From Diaphorobacter caeni (GTDB lineage Bacteria > Pseudomonadota > Gammaproteobacteria > Burkholderiales > Burkholderiaceae_C), in contig NZ_JADKYZ010000007.1 of assembly GCF_015354245.1 (NCBI RefSeq), positions 248,001 through 312,000 of the forward strand: DNA of 64,000 nt, written 5' to 3'. Position numbers and translations under genes: made by a program. Below are positions 43,784 to 52,679 of this stretch, in pieces (the stretch's first letter is position 1; every line of letters begins with the position of its first letter). Below the pieces are notes generated by a model that was given only the letters and a program-made list of their open reading frames with translations, ran no database searches and had not been told where the DNA came from.

Positions 43784-45411
43784 ACCTCTCTCAATACCCG
43801 GCGCTCGCGCGGCGCCTTCCACCCGGTCAGCGCAGGCCTCCGTTCGCGTCCGACCGCCCGCAGCGCGGCACGGTGCCGTCCGATCTGCTGCCCGCAGGCA
43901 AGCGCCCGGAGGGGCCGCTGCCCGATCCCACGGACTGGACCTTCGAGCTCATCGAGCGCTACCACGCGGCCATCGCGGCCACGGCTGAGCGCTTCGGGCT
44001 CGACACCTATCCCAACCAGCTCGAGGTGATCTCCGCCGAGCAGATGATGGACGCGTACTCCAGCATCGGCATGCCCGTGGGCTACCGCCACTGGAGCTAC
44101 GGCAAGGAGTACCTCGCGACCGAGCGGCGCTACCGGCGCGGCCACATGGGGCTCGCCTACGAGATCGTCATCAACTCCAACCCCTGCATCAGCTATCTGA
44201 TGGAGGAGAACACCACCGCCATGCAGGCGCTGGTGATCGCGCACGCGGCCTACGGGCACAACAGCTTCTTCAAGAACAACTACCTGTTCGGCATGTGGAC
44301 CGATGCGGGCAGCATCATCGACTACCTCGTGTTCGCGCGTGACTTCATCGCGCAGTGCGAGGAGCGCCATGGGCTGGCCGTAGTCGAGCAGTGGCTCGAT
44401 TCCTGCCATGCGCTGTCCAACCTCGGGGTGGACCGTTACCAGCGGCCTTCCAAGAAGAGCCTCGCGCGCGAACTTGCCGAGCGCGAACAGCGCGAGGCCT
44501 ACGCGCAGCAGCAGGTCAACGAGCTCTGGCGCACCTTGCCCGCGCGGCCCGACAAGGACAGCGCAGCGCGGCAGAACGAGCGCTTTCCGAAGGAGCCGGA
44601 AGAGAATCTGCTGTACTTCATCGAAAAGAACGCGCCGCTGCTCGAGCCATGGCAGCGCGAGATCATCCGCATCGTGCGCAAGATCGCGCAGTATTTCTAC
44701 CCGCAGCGCCAGACCCAGGTGATGAACGAGGGCTGGGCCACGTTCTGGCACTACACCCTGCTCAACACCATGTATGACGAGGGCTGGTTGACCGATGGCG
44801 TGATGATCGAATGGCTGTCCTCGCACACCAACGTGATCTACCAGCCACCGGCAGGGCACCGCGCCTACAGCGGCATCAACCCGTATGCGCTGGGCTTTTC
44901 GATGTACCGCGACATCCAGCGCATCTGCCGCGAACCGACGGAGGAGGACCGCCGCTGGTTCCCCGACATCGCGGGCTCGCCCTGGCTGCCGACGCTGCAC
45001 TACGCGATGCAGAATTTCAAGGACGAGAGCTTCGTCGGCCAGTTTCTGAGCCCGCGCCTGATGCGCGAAATGCGCTTGTTCGCGATCCATGACGATGCCG
45101 AGGAAAGCGATCTGCTGGTGAGCGCGATCCATGACGAGGACGGCTACCGCACGTTGCGCCAGACGCTGTCGCAGCAATATGACCTGGGCGCGCGCGAGCC
45201 CAACATTCAAGTCTGGAACGTGAACCTGCGCGGCGACCGCTGCCTCACGCTGCGCCACACACAGCACAAGGGGCACCCGCTGTCGGACGATGCGCCCGAG
45301 GTGCTGCGCCACGCGGCGCGGCTGTGGGGCTTTGGCGTGCAGTTGGAGAGCGTGAGCGCGGACGGCGAGATGCCGGTGCTGCTGCACACGGTGCCGGGGC
45401 CTGCGGCATAA
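43780..45411 (+). CDS. spoVR: SpoVR-family protein (YcgB)
   Basis: A 543-residue SpoVR homologue. Highly conserved parts are YRHWSYGKEY, INSNPCISYLMEENTTAMQ, VIAHAAYGHNSFFKNN and QVMNEGWATFWHYTLLN, rich in histidine and suggestive of a metal-dependent enzyme of unknown activity. It is the third gene of the prkA-yeaH-spoVR operon, with an ATGA overlap. In Bacillus spoVR affects cortex formation; in non-sporulating proteobacteria the trio is induced in stress. Confidence 0.95.
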   Translation: MNLSQYPALARRLPPGQRRPPFASDRPQRGTVPSDLLPAGKRPEGPLPDPTDWTFELIERYHAAIAATAERFGLDTYPNQLEVISAEQMMDAYSSIGMPVGYRHWSYGKEYLATERRYRRGHMGLAYEIVINSNPCISYLMEENTTAMQALVIAHAAYGHNSFFKNNYLFGMWTDAGSIIDYLVFARDFIAQCEERHGLAVVEQWLDSCHALSNLGVDRYQRPSKKSLARELAEREQREAYAQQQVNELWRTLPARPDKDSAARQNERFPKEPEENLLYFIEKNAPLLEPWQREIIRIVRKIAQYFYPQRQTQVMNEGWATFWHYTLLNTMYDEGWLTDGVMIEWLSSHTNVIYQPPAGHRAYSGINPYALGFSMYRDIQRICREPTEEDRRWFPDIAGSPWLPTLHYAMQNFKDESFVGQFLSPRLMREMRLFAIHDDAEESDLLVSAIHDEDGYRTLRQTLSQQYDLGAREPNIQVWNVNLRGDRCLTLRHTQHKGHPLSDDAPEVLRHAARLWGFGVQLESVSADGEMPVLLHTVPGPAA

Positions 45412-45423
45412 GGTCGTGTCGAC

Positions 45424-46686
45424 TCACTGGTCTTCAGGCCGCGCCGCTTCCTCGAACTTGTCCACGTCGCGCAGCGTCGGGAAGATGCGCGACCACAGGC
45501 CCACCACCGCCAGCGTGCAGACGCCGCCCAGAACGGCGGCAGGCACCGCGCCCACCCATGCGGCGCTGGTGCCCGCGCGGAATTCACCGAGTTCGTTGGA
45601 TGATCCGATGAACAGCATGTTGACCGCATTGACGCGCCCGCGCATGTGGTCGGGCGTGGAGAACTGCACGAGTGCGCCGCGGATGTAGACGCTGACCATG
45701 TCGGCGGCCCCCGCGACCATCAGCGCGATGAACGAGACCACGAACACCGTGGACAGCGAGAACACCAGGTTGGCCACGCCGAAGATGGCGACGGCGATGA
45801 ACATGGTGCGGCCCACCTTGCGGTTGAAGGGGCGCAGACTCAGGTAGAGACCCGCGCTCACTTCGCCGATGGCCATGGCGCTGCGCAGCGCGCCGAGGCC
45901 TTGCGGGCCGACGTGCAGCACCTCGTGCGCGTAGATCGGCAGCAGCGCGATCACGCCGCCGAGCAGCACGGCGAACAGGTCGAGCGAAATGGTGCCCAGA
46001 ATGATGGGGCGGGTGCGGATGAAGCGGATGCCGGCCCCGAAGCGGTCCAGCATGGTGCCTTGCACGGGCGAGGGCGGGGAGGCGTATTTCACGGGCACGA
46101 GCCACACGAGCAGCGCGGTGCCCACGAGCAGGCAGGCGCAGCAGACGGCGTAGGTCAGCTCGCCGCCACCGATGGCGTAGAGCACGCCGCCAAGGAAGGG
46201 GCCGCCGATGGAGGCCGAGCGCATGATCATGCTGTTGGCCGCGATGGCCTGCGCAAGCTGTTCGCGCGCGACGATCTGCGGCAGCAGGCTCTGCAGCGCC
46301 GGGCCCGAAAACGCGCGCGAGCAGCCGAACAGCACCAGCACCGCGTAGATGCCGCTCACGCCCGCCGCGCCATGCCCCGACAGCCACCACAGCAGCGCGC
46401 TGCAGACCGCGCCGACCGCCCAGCTCGTCGCCAGAATCGGCTTGCGCGCAAAGCGGTCGATCAGGTCACCGGCGGGCAGCAGCAGCACCAGCATCGGCAG
46501 AAACTGCGCGAGGCCCACGTAGGCCAGCGCCATCGGCGAGCGGGTGAGGTCGTAGACCTGCCAGGCGACGACCACGGCCTGCACCTGCGTGGCGAACACG
46601 GCCAGCAGGCGAGAGGCCATGAAGGAGAGAAACGCGGAGTGTCGGTAGATGCTCTGCGGCGGAGGAGTGGGGGCGGGCTGCTGCAC
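45424..46686 (-). CDS. MFS exporter, EntS-like
   Basis: A 420-residue twelve-helix MFS protein. The N-terminus FMASRLLAVFATQVQAVVVAWQVYDLT and the ARSPMALAYVGLAQFLP stretch resemble the EntS/DHA3 exporters. The loop DRFARKPIL is the MFS signature between helices 2 and 3. A GTG at 46686 is the first start; the ATG 66 bases downstream would remove part of the N-terminal tail only. Substrate unknown. It converges with spoVR, 12 bases apart. Confidence 0.85.
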   Translation of the reverse strand: MQQPAPTPPPQSIYRHSAFLSFMASRLLAVFATQVQAVVVAWQVYDLTRSPMALAYVGLAQFLPMLVLLLPAGDLIDRFARKPILATSWAVGAVCSALLWWLSGHGAAGVSGIYAVLVLFGCSRAFSGPALQSLLPQIVAREQLAQAIAANSMIMRSASIGGPFLGGVLYAIGGGELTYAVCCACLLVGTALLVWLVPVKYASPPSPVQGTMLDRFGAGIRFIRTRPIILGTISLDLFAVLLGGVIALLPIYAHEVLHVGPQGLGALRSAMAIGEVSAGLYLSLRPFNRKVGRTMFIAVAIFGVANLVFSLSTVFVVSFIALMVAGAADMVSVYIRGALVQFSTPDHMRGRVNAVNMLFIGSSNELGEFRAGTSAAWVGAVPAAVLGGVCTLAVVGLWSRIFPTLRDVDKFEEAARPEDQ

Positions 46687-46817
46687 GGGAGGAGGCGGCT
46701 TGCGATCGATGTTGTACGTTGTTGTGAGCGGCAGCCACGGCGCGCTGCACGGGGAATGCTACCAAGTTGGCAGAGTTTGCGCTGGCGCTTGGACAAGCGC
46801 GCCCAGCGCCGTGCGGG

Positions 46818-47288
46818 TCATTCGTGGCCGTACGGTGGGTGTTGCCTGCGGTAGTTCCACGGCGCCTGCGGGCTGGCTTCGGACCACAGGCCAAGGTGCC
46901 GGGCCTGCGCCCGGTCCTGCAAAGCCTGTAGTGTGGGGATGGACCTGCGTCGCCATGTGTACAGCCACGCCAGGCCGGACTGCACCTGTGCGCCGGCCGC
47001 ATCGACGCCGCCGCAGCGCACGTGGGCGACGAGGCGTTCGTACGGGTCGCGGGTGACGGTGGCGATTTCCGCCTCCTTGCCGAGACACAGCGCCTCGAGG
47101 TTCGCTCTCGACGCGCGCCCGAAGCGCTGGGCGAGCTCGGGTGCGTCGATGTCGGCGATGCGCACCTTGACGGGCCAGAAGGCGGACGCGCCCGGCTCAT
47201 GGCAGCGCGCGAACAGGCTGTCGCCGTCGCTCACATGGACGACCAGACAGAGGAGGAGGGCGGCGGTGTAGGGCATGGTTTGGGGCAT
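46818..47288 (-). CDS. Secreted thermonuclease (SNase-like)
   Basis: A 156-residue SNase-domain protein with an N-terminal hydrophobic signal (PYTAALLLCLVVHVSDGDS). Catalytic elements are RIADIDAPELAQ (Arg and the Asp/Glu pair), then YERLVAHVRC and GLAWLYTWRRR, which match the nuclease active site. It is probably exported. The start at 47288 is the ATG nearest the signal segment; the frame extends upstream but loses homology. The gene diverges from the RarD-like transporter. Confidence 0.82.
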   Translation of the reverse strand: MPQTMPYTAALLLCLVVHVSDGDSLFARCHEPGASAFWPVKVRIADIDAPELAQRFGRASRANLEALCLGKEAEIATVTRDPYERLVAHVRCGGVDAAGAQVQSGLAWLYTWRRRSIPTLQALQDRAQARHLGLWSEASPQAPWNYRRQHPPYGHE

Positions 47289-47534
47289 GGTGTGGGCGCA
47301 CACATTGCTGCGGGTGACGATCGGATCACTGTAGTGGGGCGGAAGGGCAATGGCCTGAGCAAAAGCAGAAACTGCGCGCTTGGGGGACAATGCGCGCAGA
47401 AATTCCCATATCCACTTGCCCGATCAGTCGGTATGCCGCCGCCGCGCCCCCTGCGCCGCCGCCGGAATTCCAGGCAAACAAGACATTGCCTCCCCCGTTT
47501 CCATTCAAGCCCATTCCACTCCTCAGGTTCCGTC

Positions 47535-48416
47535 GTGTTCAAAGGTCTGATTGCGTCCGTGTCGGCGTCGTTCCTGTTCGGTGTTCTCTACTACATCGCG
47601 CCCGCGCTCGTGCCGCTGGACGGCGAGCAGATCTTCGGCTGGCGGGTGCTGAGCACGTTGCCGTTCACCACCTTGCTGCTGCTGTGGCGCGGCGAGACGA
47701 TGAAGGTGACGCAGCTGGTCCAGCGCGTGCTGCGCCATCCGCCGTTTGCGCTCGCGCTGCTGTTCAGCGCGGCGCTGTTCGGCGGGCAGCTCTGGCTGTT
47801 TCTCTGGGCGCCGATCCACGGGCGTGCGATGGCGGTGTCGCTCGGCTACTTTCTGCTGCCGCTCGTCATGGTGCTTGCGGGGCGCGTGCTGTTCGGCGAG
47901 CGTCTCTCGCACGGGCAGATGGCGGCGGCAGGCCTTGCCACGCTGGGCGTGCTGCATGAGCTGCTGACTGCGGGTGGGCTCGCGTGGGAAACCTGGTTCG
48001 TCGCCATCGGCTACACCGTGTATTTCGCGTTCCGCCGGCGTATCGGCACGGCCCACATCGGTGGCCACTGGCTGGACATGGCGCTGCTCGCACCGCCCGC
48101 GCTGTGGTTCGTCACCCGCACGCCGTCGTCACTGTCGCTGATCGCCGACCATGCACACCTGTGGCTGCTGATCCCCGTGCTCGGCGTGCTCAGCGCCGTG
48201 GCATTGGCGCTTTACATGATGGCGAGCCGCTTGCTGCCGCTCGGCCTCTTCGGGCTGCTCAGCTATGTGGAGCCGGTCCTGCTCGCGCTGGTCGCGCTGC
48301 TGCTCGGCGAGAGCATCCAGCCGCAGCAGTGGTTCACCTACGGCCCGATCTTCGTGGCCGTGGCCTGTCTGGTGGCGGACAGCGTCTGGCGCATACGGCA
48401 ATCCGCCCGAGCTTAG
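47535..48416 (+). CDS. EamA-family transporter, RarD-like (GTG start)
   Basis: A 293-residue, ten-helix exporter. LGYFLLPLVMVLAGRVLFGERLS and SYVEPVLLALVALLLGESIQ are the typical end-of-repeat motifs of the RarD subgroup of the EamA superfamily. The start is a GTG at 47535 with AGG upstream, as no ATG exists near the homology start. The substrate is unknown; E. coli RarD affects chloramphenicol sensitivity. It converges with the CoA-transferase, 12 bases apart. Confidence 0.82.
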   Translation: MFKGLIASVSASFLFGVLYYIAPALVPLDGEQIFGWRVLSTLPFTTLLLLWRGETMKVTQLVQRVLRHPPFALALLFSAALFGGQLWLFLWAPIHGRAMAVSLGYFLLPLVMVLAGRVLFGERLSHGQMAAAGLATLGVLHELLTAGGLAWETWFVAIGYTVYFAFRRRIGTAHIGGHWLDMALLAPPALWFVTRTPSSLSLIADHAHLWLLIPVLGVLSAVALALYMMASRLLPLGLFGLLSYVEPVLLALVALLLGESIQPQQWFTYGPIFVAVACLVADSVWRIRQSARA

Positions 48417-48428
48417 CCCGGGCGGCGT

Positions 48429-49622
48429 TCAGTCGGCAGCGGGGGACTGGCGGATCACGCCGCGCTCCTGCAGATGCGTCATCTGTGCCTCGGTGAGCCC
48501 AGCCTCGCGCAGCACATCGAGCGTGCTCTGCCCGATCTCCTGTGGCTTCAGCCGGTAGCTTGCCGGAGTGCGGCTGAACCTGATCGGGGAGGCGACCGAG
48601 CGGAAGCCATCGACCTCCGCGATCATGCCGCGATGCGCGGTGTGCGGGTGATTGAGCGCTTCGACCACGTTCTGGATCACGCCACAGGGCACGCCGACCG
48701 CCACGAGCTTTTCGAACAGCGTCTGTGCGTCGAACGCGCTGAACGCGGCCTGCAGATCCTGCTTGAGCGCGAAGCGGTTCACCGCGCGCGTGGCGTTGGT
48801 CACGTAGCGCTCGTCACGCGCGAGATCGTCATGGCCCACGGCCTCGCACAGGCGCTGGAACTGGCCGTTGTTGCCCACCGCCAGAAAAATGGGCTCGGTG
48901 GCCGTGGCGTAGGTGTCGTAGGGGGCGATGTTGGGGTGGCCGTTGCCTGAGCGCTTGGGCGGCTTGCCGGTGAACAGCGTGTTGATCGAATGCGGATAGA
49001 GCGAGAACAGCGCGCTGTCAAACAGTGCCGACTCCACGGACTGGCCGAGCCCGCTCTTTTCGCGTTCGTGCAGCGCCATGAGGATGCCGATCACCGCGTT
49101 GAGGCCGGTGGTCACGTCGACGATGGGCACGCCGATGCGCGTGGCCACGCCATCGGGGTCGCCGTTGATGCTCATGAGCCCGCTGAGCGCCTGAACCGCA
49201 GCGTCATACCCCGGCAGACCGCCGAGCGGGCCGCTTGCTCCGAAGCCGGTGACGCGGCAATGGATGAGCCGCGGAAAACGCGCGCGCAGAACCTCCTCGT
49301 AGCCCATGCCCCAGCGCTCCAGCGTGCCGACCTTGAAGTTCTCGATCAGCACGTCGGCGTCCTCGAGCAGCCGGAACACCAGCTCGCGCCCGGCAGGGTC
49401 AGCCACGTCCACGCACACGGTGCGCTTGTTGCGGTTGATGCCCGCGAAGTAGGACGCCATGCCGGCGTCGTCAAACGGCGGGCCCCAGGTACGGGTTTCG
49501 TCGCCCTCGGGGCCTTCGATCTTGATCACGTTCGCGCCGTGGTCACCGAGAATCTGCGCGCACAACGGGCCGCCGAGCACGCGCGAGAGGTCGACGACCT
49601 TGAGTCCATCGAGTGATGCCAT
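48429..49622 (-). CDS. CaiB/BaiF-family CoA-transferase (catabolic island)
   Basis: A 397-residue family III CoA-transferase. VDLSRVLGGPLCAQILGDHG, TRTWGPPF, LIENFKVGTLERWG and VPIVDVTTG, with the catalytic aspartate in the last motif, are all present. It probably activates the island's substrate by CoA transfer. GGAGACACATCAC precedes the ATG at 49622. It is separated from the enoyl-CoA hydratase upstream by 32 bases on the same strand. The transferase at 3019-4155 is a close paralogue. Confidence 0.93.
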   Translation of the reverse strand: MASLDGLKVVDLSRVLGGPLCAQILGDHGANVIKIEGPEGDETRTWGPPFDDAGMASYFAGINRNKRTVCVDVADPAGRELVFRLLEDADVLIENFKVGTLERWGMGYEEVLRARFPRLIHCRVTGFGASGPLGGLPGYDAAVQALSGLMSINGDPDGVATRIGVPIVDVTTGLNAVIGILMALHEREKSGLGQSVESALFDSALFSLYPHSINTLFTGKPPKRSGNGHPNIAPYDTYATATEPIFLAVGNNGQFQRLCEAVGHDDLARDERYVTNATRAVNRFALKQDLQAAFSAFDAQTLFEKLVAVGVPCGVIQNVVEALNHPHTAHRGMIAEVDGFRSVASPIRFSRTPASYRLKPQEIGQSTLDVLREAGLTEAQMTHLQERGVIRQSPAAD

Positions 49623-49654
49623 GTGATGTGTCTCCTTTGATTCTTTTGCCAGCC

Positions 49655-50500
49655 TCAAGCCTGTTGCGGCGCCCAGCGCGCGGCGCGCTTGTCGCGCGAT
49701 GCGCTCACGCCCTCGACGGCCTCGGTGCGCATCTGCGTGGCGAACCAGTGCGATGCGGCGTCGAGATAGGTGGGCAGCGCGGAGTTGCCCGCAAGAGGGG
49801 CCGTGGGCGAGCAGGACAGCATGCGCTTGGTGGTGACGCTCGCCTGCGGGGCGGCGCAGAGCAGTTGGCGCAGCACTTCCTGCGTTTTGTCGGCCAGTGA
49901 TTCGGGCGTGTCGCTCAGATAGTCGAGCAGGCCGATGCGGTGGGCCTCGGCGGCATCGATGCGCTGGCCGGTGAGCATCAGGCGGCGCGCTGTCTGCAGG
50001 CCGAGACGCGCCGCGACGAAGGGCAGAATCTGCCCCGGAACGAGACCGATGGCGACCTCGGGAAAGCCGAACTTCGCGGCGGGCGATCCGATGCAGATGT
50101 CGACCGCACAGGCCAGTCCCGCGCCGCCGCCCATGGCCGCACCATGCACGCTCGCCACCGTGATCTTGGGCGTGTTGGCGAGCTGGGTGAGGAATTCGCC
50201 GTACTGCCGGTTGCCGGCGGCCAGCGGGTCGCGGCCATCGGCTCCGACGGGTTCGCTCAGCCGGTCCTGGATGTTGCCGAGATTGCCGCCCGCGCTGAAT
50301 GCTGGGCCCGCAGCCGTGAACAGGATCACCCGCACCTCGGGTGATTGGGCCGCCTCGCGCAGCGCGGCGGACAGGGCCTGCACCATGCCGCCGCCCAGCG
50401 GATTGCGCGACTCGCCGCGATTGAGCCGCAGGGTGCAGACGGGGCCTTCGCGCGTGGCGAGCACCAGATCGTTGCAGTCGTTCGATGGGGTGGTGGACAT
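49655..50500 (-). CDS. Enoyl-CoA hydratase/isomerase family protein
   Basis: A 281-residue crotonase-fold protein. The oxyanion loops FSAGGNLGNI and HGAAMGGGAGLACAVDI are clear, and FGFPEVAIGLVPG supplies one catalytic glutamate position. The insertion PVGADGRDPLAAGNRQYGEF after the first loop is unusual and recalls the longer hydratases of terpenoid degradation (AtuE-like), though specificity cannot be proven. It starts 195 bases from, and divergently to, the LysR gene, so it is a likely direct target. Confidence 0.87.
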   Translation of the reverse strand: MSTTPSNDCNDLVLATREGPVCTLRLNRGESRNPLGGGMVQALSAALREAAQSPEVRVILFTAAGPAFSAGGNLGNIQDRLSEPVGADGRDPLAAGNRQYGEFLTQLANTPKITVASVHGAAMGGGAGLACAVDICIGSPAAKFGFPEVAIGLVPGQILPFVAARLGLQTARRLMLTGQRIDAAEAHRIGLLDYLSDTPESLADKTQEVLRQLLCAAPQASVTTKRMLSCSPTAPLAGNSALPTYLDAASHWFATQMRTEAVEGVSASRDKRAARWAPQQA

Positions 50501-50695
50501 GTGATTTCTCCGGAGTCAACGGCCGATGAAGGCGGGAGGATTGCGCCGCTGCGCACTACAATGCATCGCGCCCGAGCGTGGTCTGCGGGGCGCATCACCG
50601 ACCAAAGGAGACACCGTGCGCAAGCCTGAGCAGCACCGAATCCGGTGCCGATGCGGATGCGTTGCCGATGACCTCTCGGCAATGCGAGCGGCGGC
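50501..50695. promoter_or_regulatory. Divergent promoter region, hydratase/LysR
   Basis: This 195-bp stretch separates the hydratase from the LysR regulator. ATTGCGC and GCGCACTACAAT (50540-50562) form an imperfect inverted repeat of the LysR-site size, with ATTG and CAAT ends. No better signal is visible. Confidence 0.4.
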
Positions 50696-51544
50696 ATGAG
50701 CGTCCGCAATCTGGACATCGGCCAGCTGCGTACCTTCGTGGCCGTGGCGGAGCGCGAGAGCTTCACCAACGCGGCGGAAAAGGTGTTCCGCACGCAGGCG
50801 GCGGTGTCGCAGCAGATGCAGAAGCTCGAGGAGCTGGTGGGCTGCGCGCTGTTCGAACGCGTGGGACGCAGCAAGCGCCTGACGGCCGAGGGCGTGCGGC
50901 TGCTCGAGTACGCCCGGCGCATGGTCACGCTCAACGATGAGGCCTACCGCGTGATCAGCAGTCAGGAAAGCCACCAGTCGGTGAAGATCGGCGCGTGCGC
51001 CGATGCGGTGGACACGCTGGTGCCGACCTATCTGGAGATCTGCGCCGAGAACTTTCCGACGCTGAGCATCGACATCAAGGTCGCGCAGAGCCGCTGGCTG
51101 GCTACGGCGCTGCGCAAGGGCGACATCGACCTGATGCTGGACATCGTGCCGCACGCGGGATTCGAGCATCTGCTGCTGCGCTCCTCGCCCGTGGCGTGGA
51201 TCGCGGGGCTGCGTTACCGCCATCAGGCGGGCAGCTCGGTGCCGCTGATCCTCATGGAGAACAGCTGCCCGTTCCGCAGCAGCATGGTGCAGGCGCTGAC
51301 CGATGCCGACATGCCGTGGCATTGCGCGTTCCAGACTTCCACGCTCGCGGGTATTCGCGCCGCGCTGCGGGCGGGGCTCGGCATCACGGCGCGCACCCTG
51401 GAGATGCTTGCGCCCGATGTGCGCGTGCTCGATTCGCAGGTGCGCCTGCCCGCGTTGCCCGCGATGCAGTTCCACCTCTACTGGCGCGACGACGCGCAGA
51501 GCGACAGCGCCAAGAAAGTGCTGCAGCTCGTGGCCTCGCGTTGA
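50696..51544 (+). CDS. LysR-family regulator of the catabolic island
   Basis: A 282-residue LysR-type regulator. The helix-turn-helix is RTFVAVAERESFTNAAEKV followed by TQAAVSQQMQKLEE. The inducer domain starts near residue 90 and is slightly shorter than average. It sits in the middle of the leftward catabolic genes and is divergent from the hydratase, so it probably controls the island. The effector is unknown. Confidence 0.9.
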   Translation: MSVRNLDIGQLRTFVAVAERESFTNAAEKVFRTQAAVSQQMQKLEELVGCALFERVGRSKRLTAEGVRLLEYARRMVTLNDEAYRVISSQESHQSVKIGACADAVDTLVPTYLEICAENFPTLSIDIKVAQSRWLATALRKGDIDLMLDIVPHAGFEHLLLRSSPVAWIAGLRYRHQAGSSVPLILMENSCPFRSSMVQALTDADMPWHCAFQTSTLAGIRAALRAGLGITARTLEMLAPDVRVLDSQVRLPALPAMQFHLYWRDDAQSDSAKKVLQLVASR

Positions 51545-51561
51545 TGGAGCGGCACCTGGCG

Positions 51562-52614
51562 TCATGGCTGCTGCATGCCCGCGTCGATGATGATCTTGCC
51601 CCAGAGCTTGGTGTCGCGCTCCTGCAGCATGGTCAGGTAGTCGGGCGTGACCGGCGTCGGCACGAGCCCCTTGGACATCAGGAACTCCTTGCCCGCCGGG
51701 GCTGAAAGCGCCTCGCCGATCCATTGCGAGAGTGCGGCGGACACGGCGGGCGGCGTCGACGCCTTGGCGCTCCAGATGGCGATCCACGAACTCACGTCGA
51801 AGCCCGCGAAGCCGAGTTCGGCGACCGTGGGCACGTCGGGCAGGCTGGGCACGCGGTCTGCGCCGGAGAGCGCGAGCGCACGCACGTTGCCCGCCTTGAT
51901 CTGCGGAAGCGCGGTGACCATGTCGCAGAAATAGAAGTCGAACTGCCCGCCGATCAGATCGGTCATGGCCTGCGCGCTGCTTTTGTAGGGCACGTTGACC
52001 GCATTGATTTTCGTGAGCTGCTTGAAGCGTTCGCCCGCGATGCGGCCGCCGACGTTGGCGCTCGCGAAGGACAGCGGCTTGTCTTCCTTCTTCGCCCATG
52101 CGAGGAACTCGGCCGCGTTGTTCTGGGTGATGCGCTTGGGATTCACGATCATCGCGTAGGGCGTCGACGCCATGTTGGCGAGCGGCGTGAAATCGGTCAT
52201 CGGGTGGTAGCCGAGCTTCTTGTAGATGGTGGCGTTGGCCGCATGCGTGGACGAACCGGAGACCAGCAGGTTGTAGGCATCGGCGGGAGCGCGGGCGACG
52301 AACTCGGCGGCGATGTTGCCGTCCGCCCCGGGCTTGTTCTCCACCACCACGGCCTTGCCGCCGCGCTGGGCGATGGCGTCTCCGACATAGCGCGCGATCG
52401 CGTCCGACGCGCCGCCCGCGCCATAGGCCACGGTGATGCGCACGGTCTTGTCGAGCCGCGTCACCGGGGCCGCTGCGTCGCTTGCGAATGCATGCAGCGA
52501 ATGCGGCAGCAGCAGCGACATGAGGCCAGCGCCGGCCGCGCATTGCAGCCAGTCGCGGCGCGATCGGCGGACGGCCTCGTGGGGGCTCTGGCTAGCGTAG
52601 GGGGGCAGCTTCAT
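51562..52614 (-). CDS. Bug-family tripartite tricarboxylate transporter receptor
   Basis: A 350-residue periplasmic solute receptor of the Bug/TctC family. The N-terminus has twin arginines before a hydrophobic core (RRDWLQCAAGAGLMSLLLP), possibly a Tat signal. The mature part has VAYGAGGASDAIARYV and NKPGADGNIAAEFVA, typical of Bug proteins, which bind carboxylic acids through two water-mediated contacts. The TctA/TctB membrane components are not in the window. It lies 65 bases downstream of the AtuA gene. GGAGACTGGTC supports the ATG. Confidence 0.92.
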   Translation of the reverse strand: MKLPPYASQSPHEAVRRSRRDWLQCAAGAGLMSLLLPHSLHAFASDAAAPVTRLDKTVRITVAYGAGGASDAIARYVGDAIAQRGGKAVVVENKPGADGNIAAEFVARAPADAYNLLVSGSSTHAANATIYKKLGYHPMTDFTPLANMASTPYAMIVNPKRITQNNAAEFLAWAKKEDKPLSFASANVGGRIAGERFKQLTKINAVNVPYKSSAQAMTDLIGGQFDFYFCDMVTALPQIKAGNVRALALSGADRVPSLPDVPTVAELGFAGFDVSSWIAIWSAKASTPPAVSAALSQWIGEALSAPAGKEFLMSKGLVPTPVTPDYLTMLQERDTKLWGKIIIDAGMQQP

Positions 52615-52679
52615 GACCAGTCTCCTTTGGGTGAAACGCGGGTTGAGAATCTGTGTGGACGTCGGTGTCGGTGTTGGCG

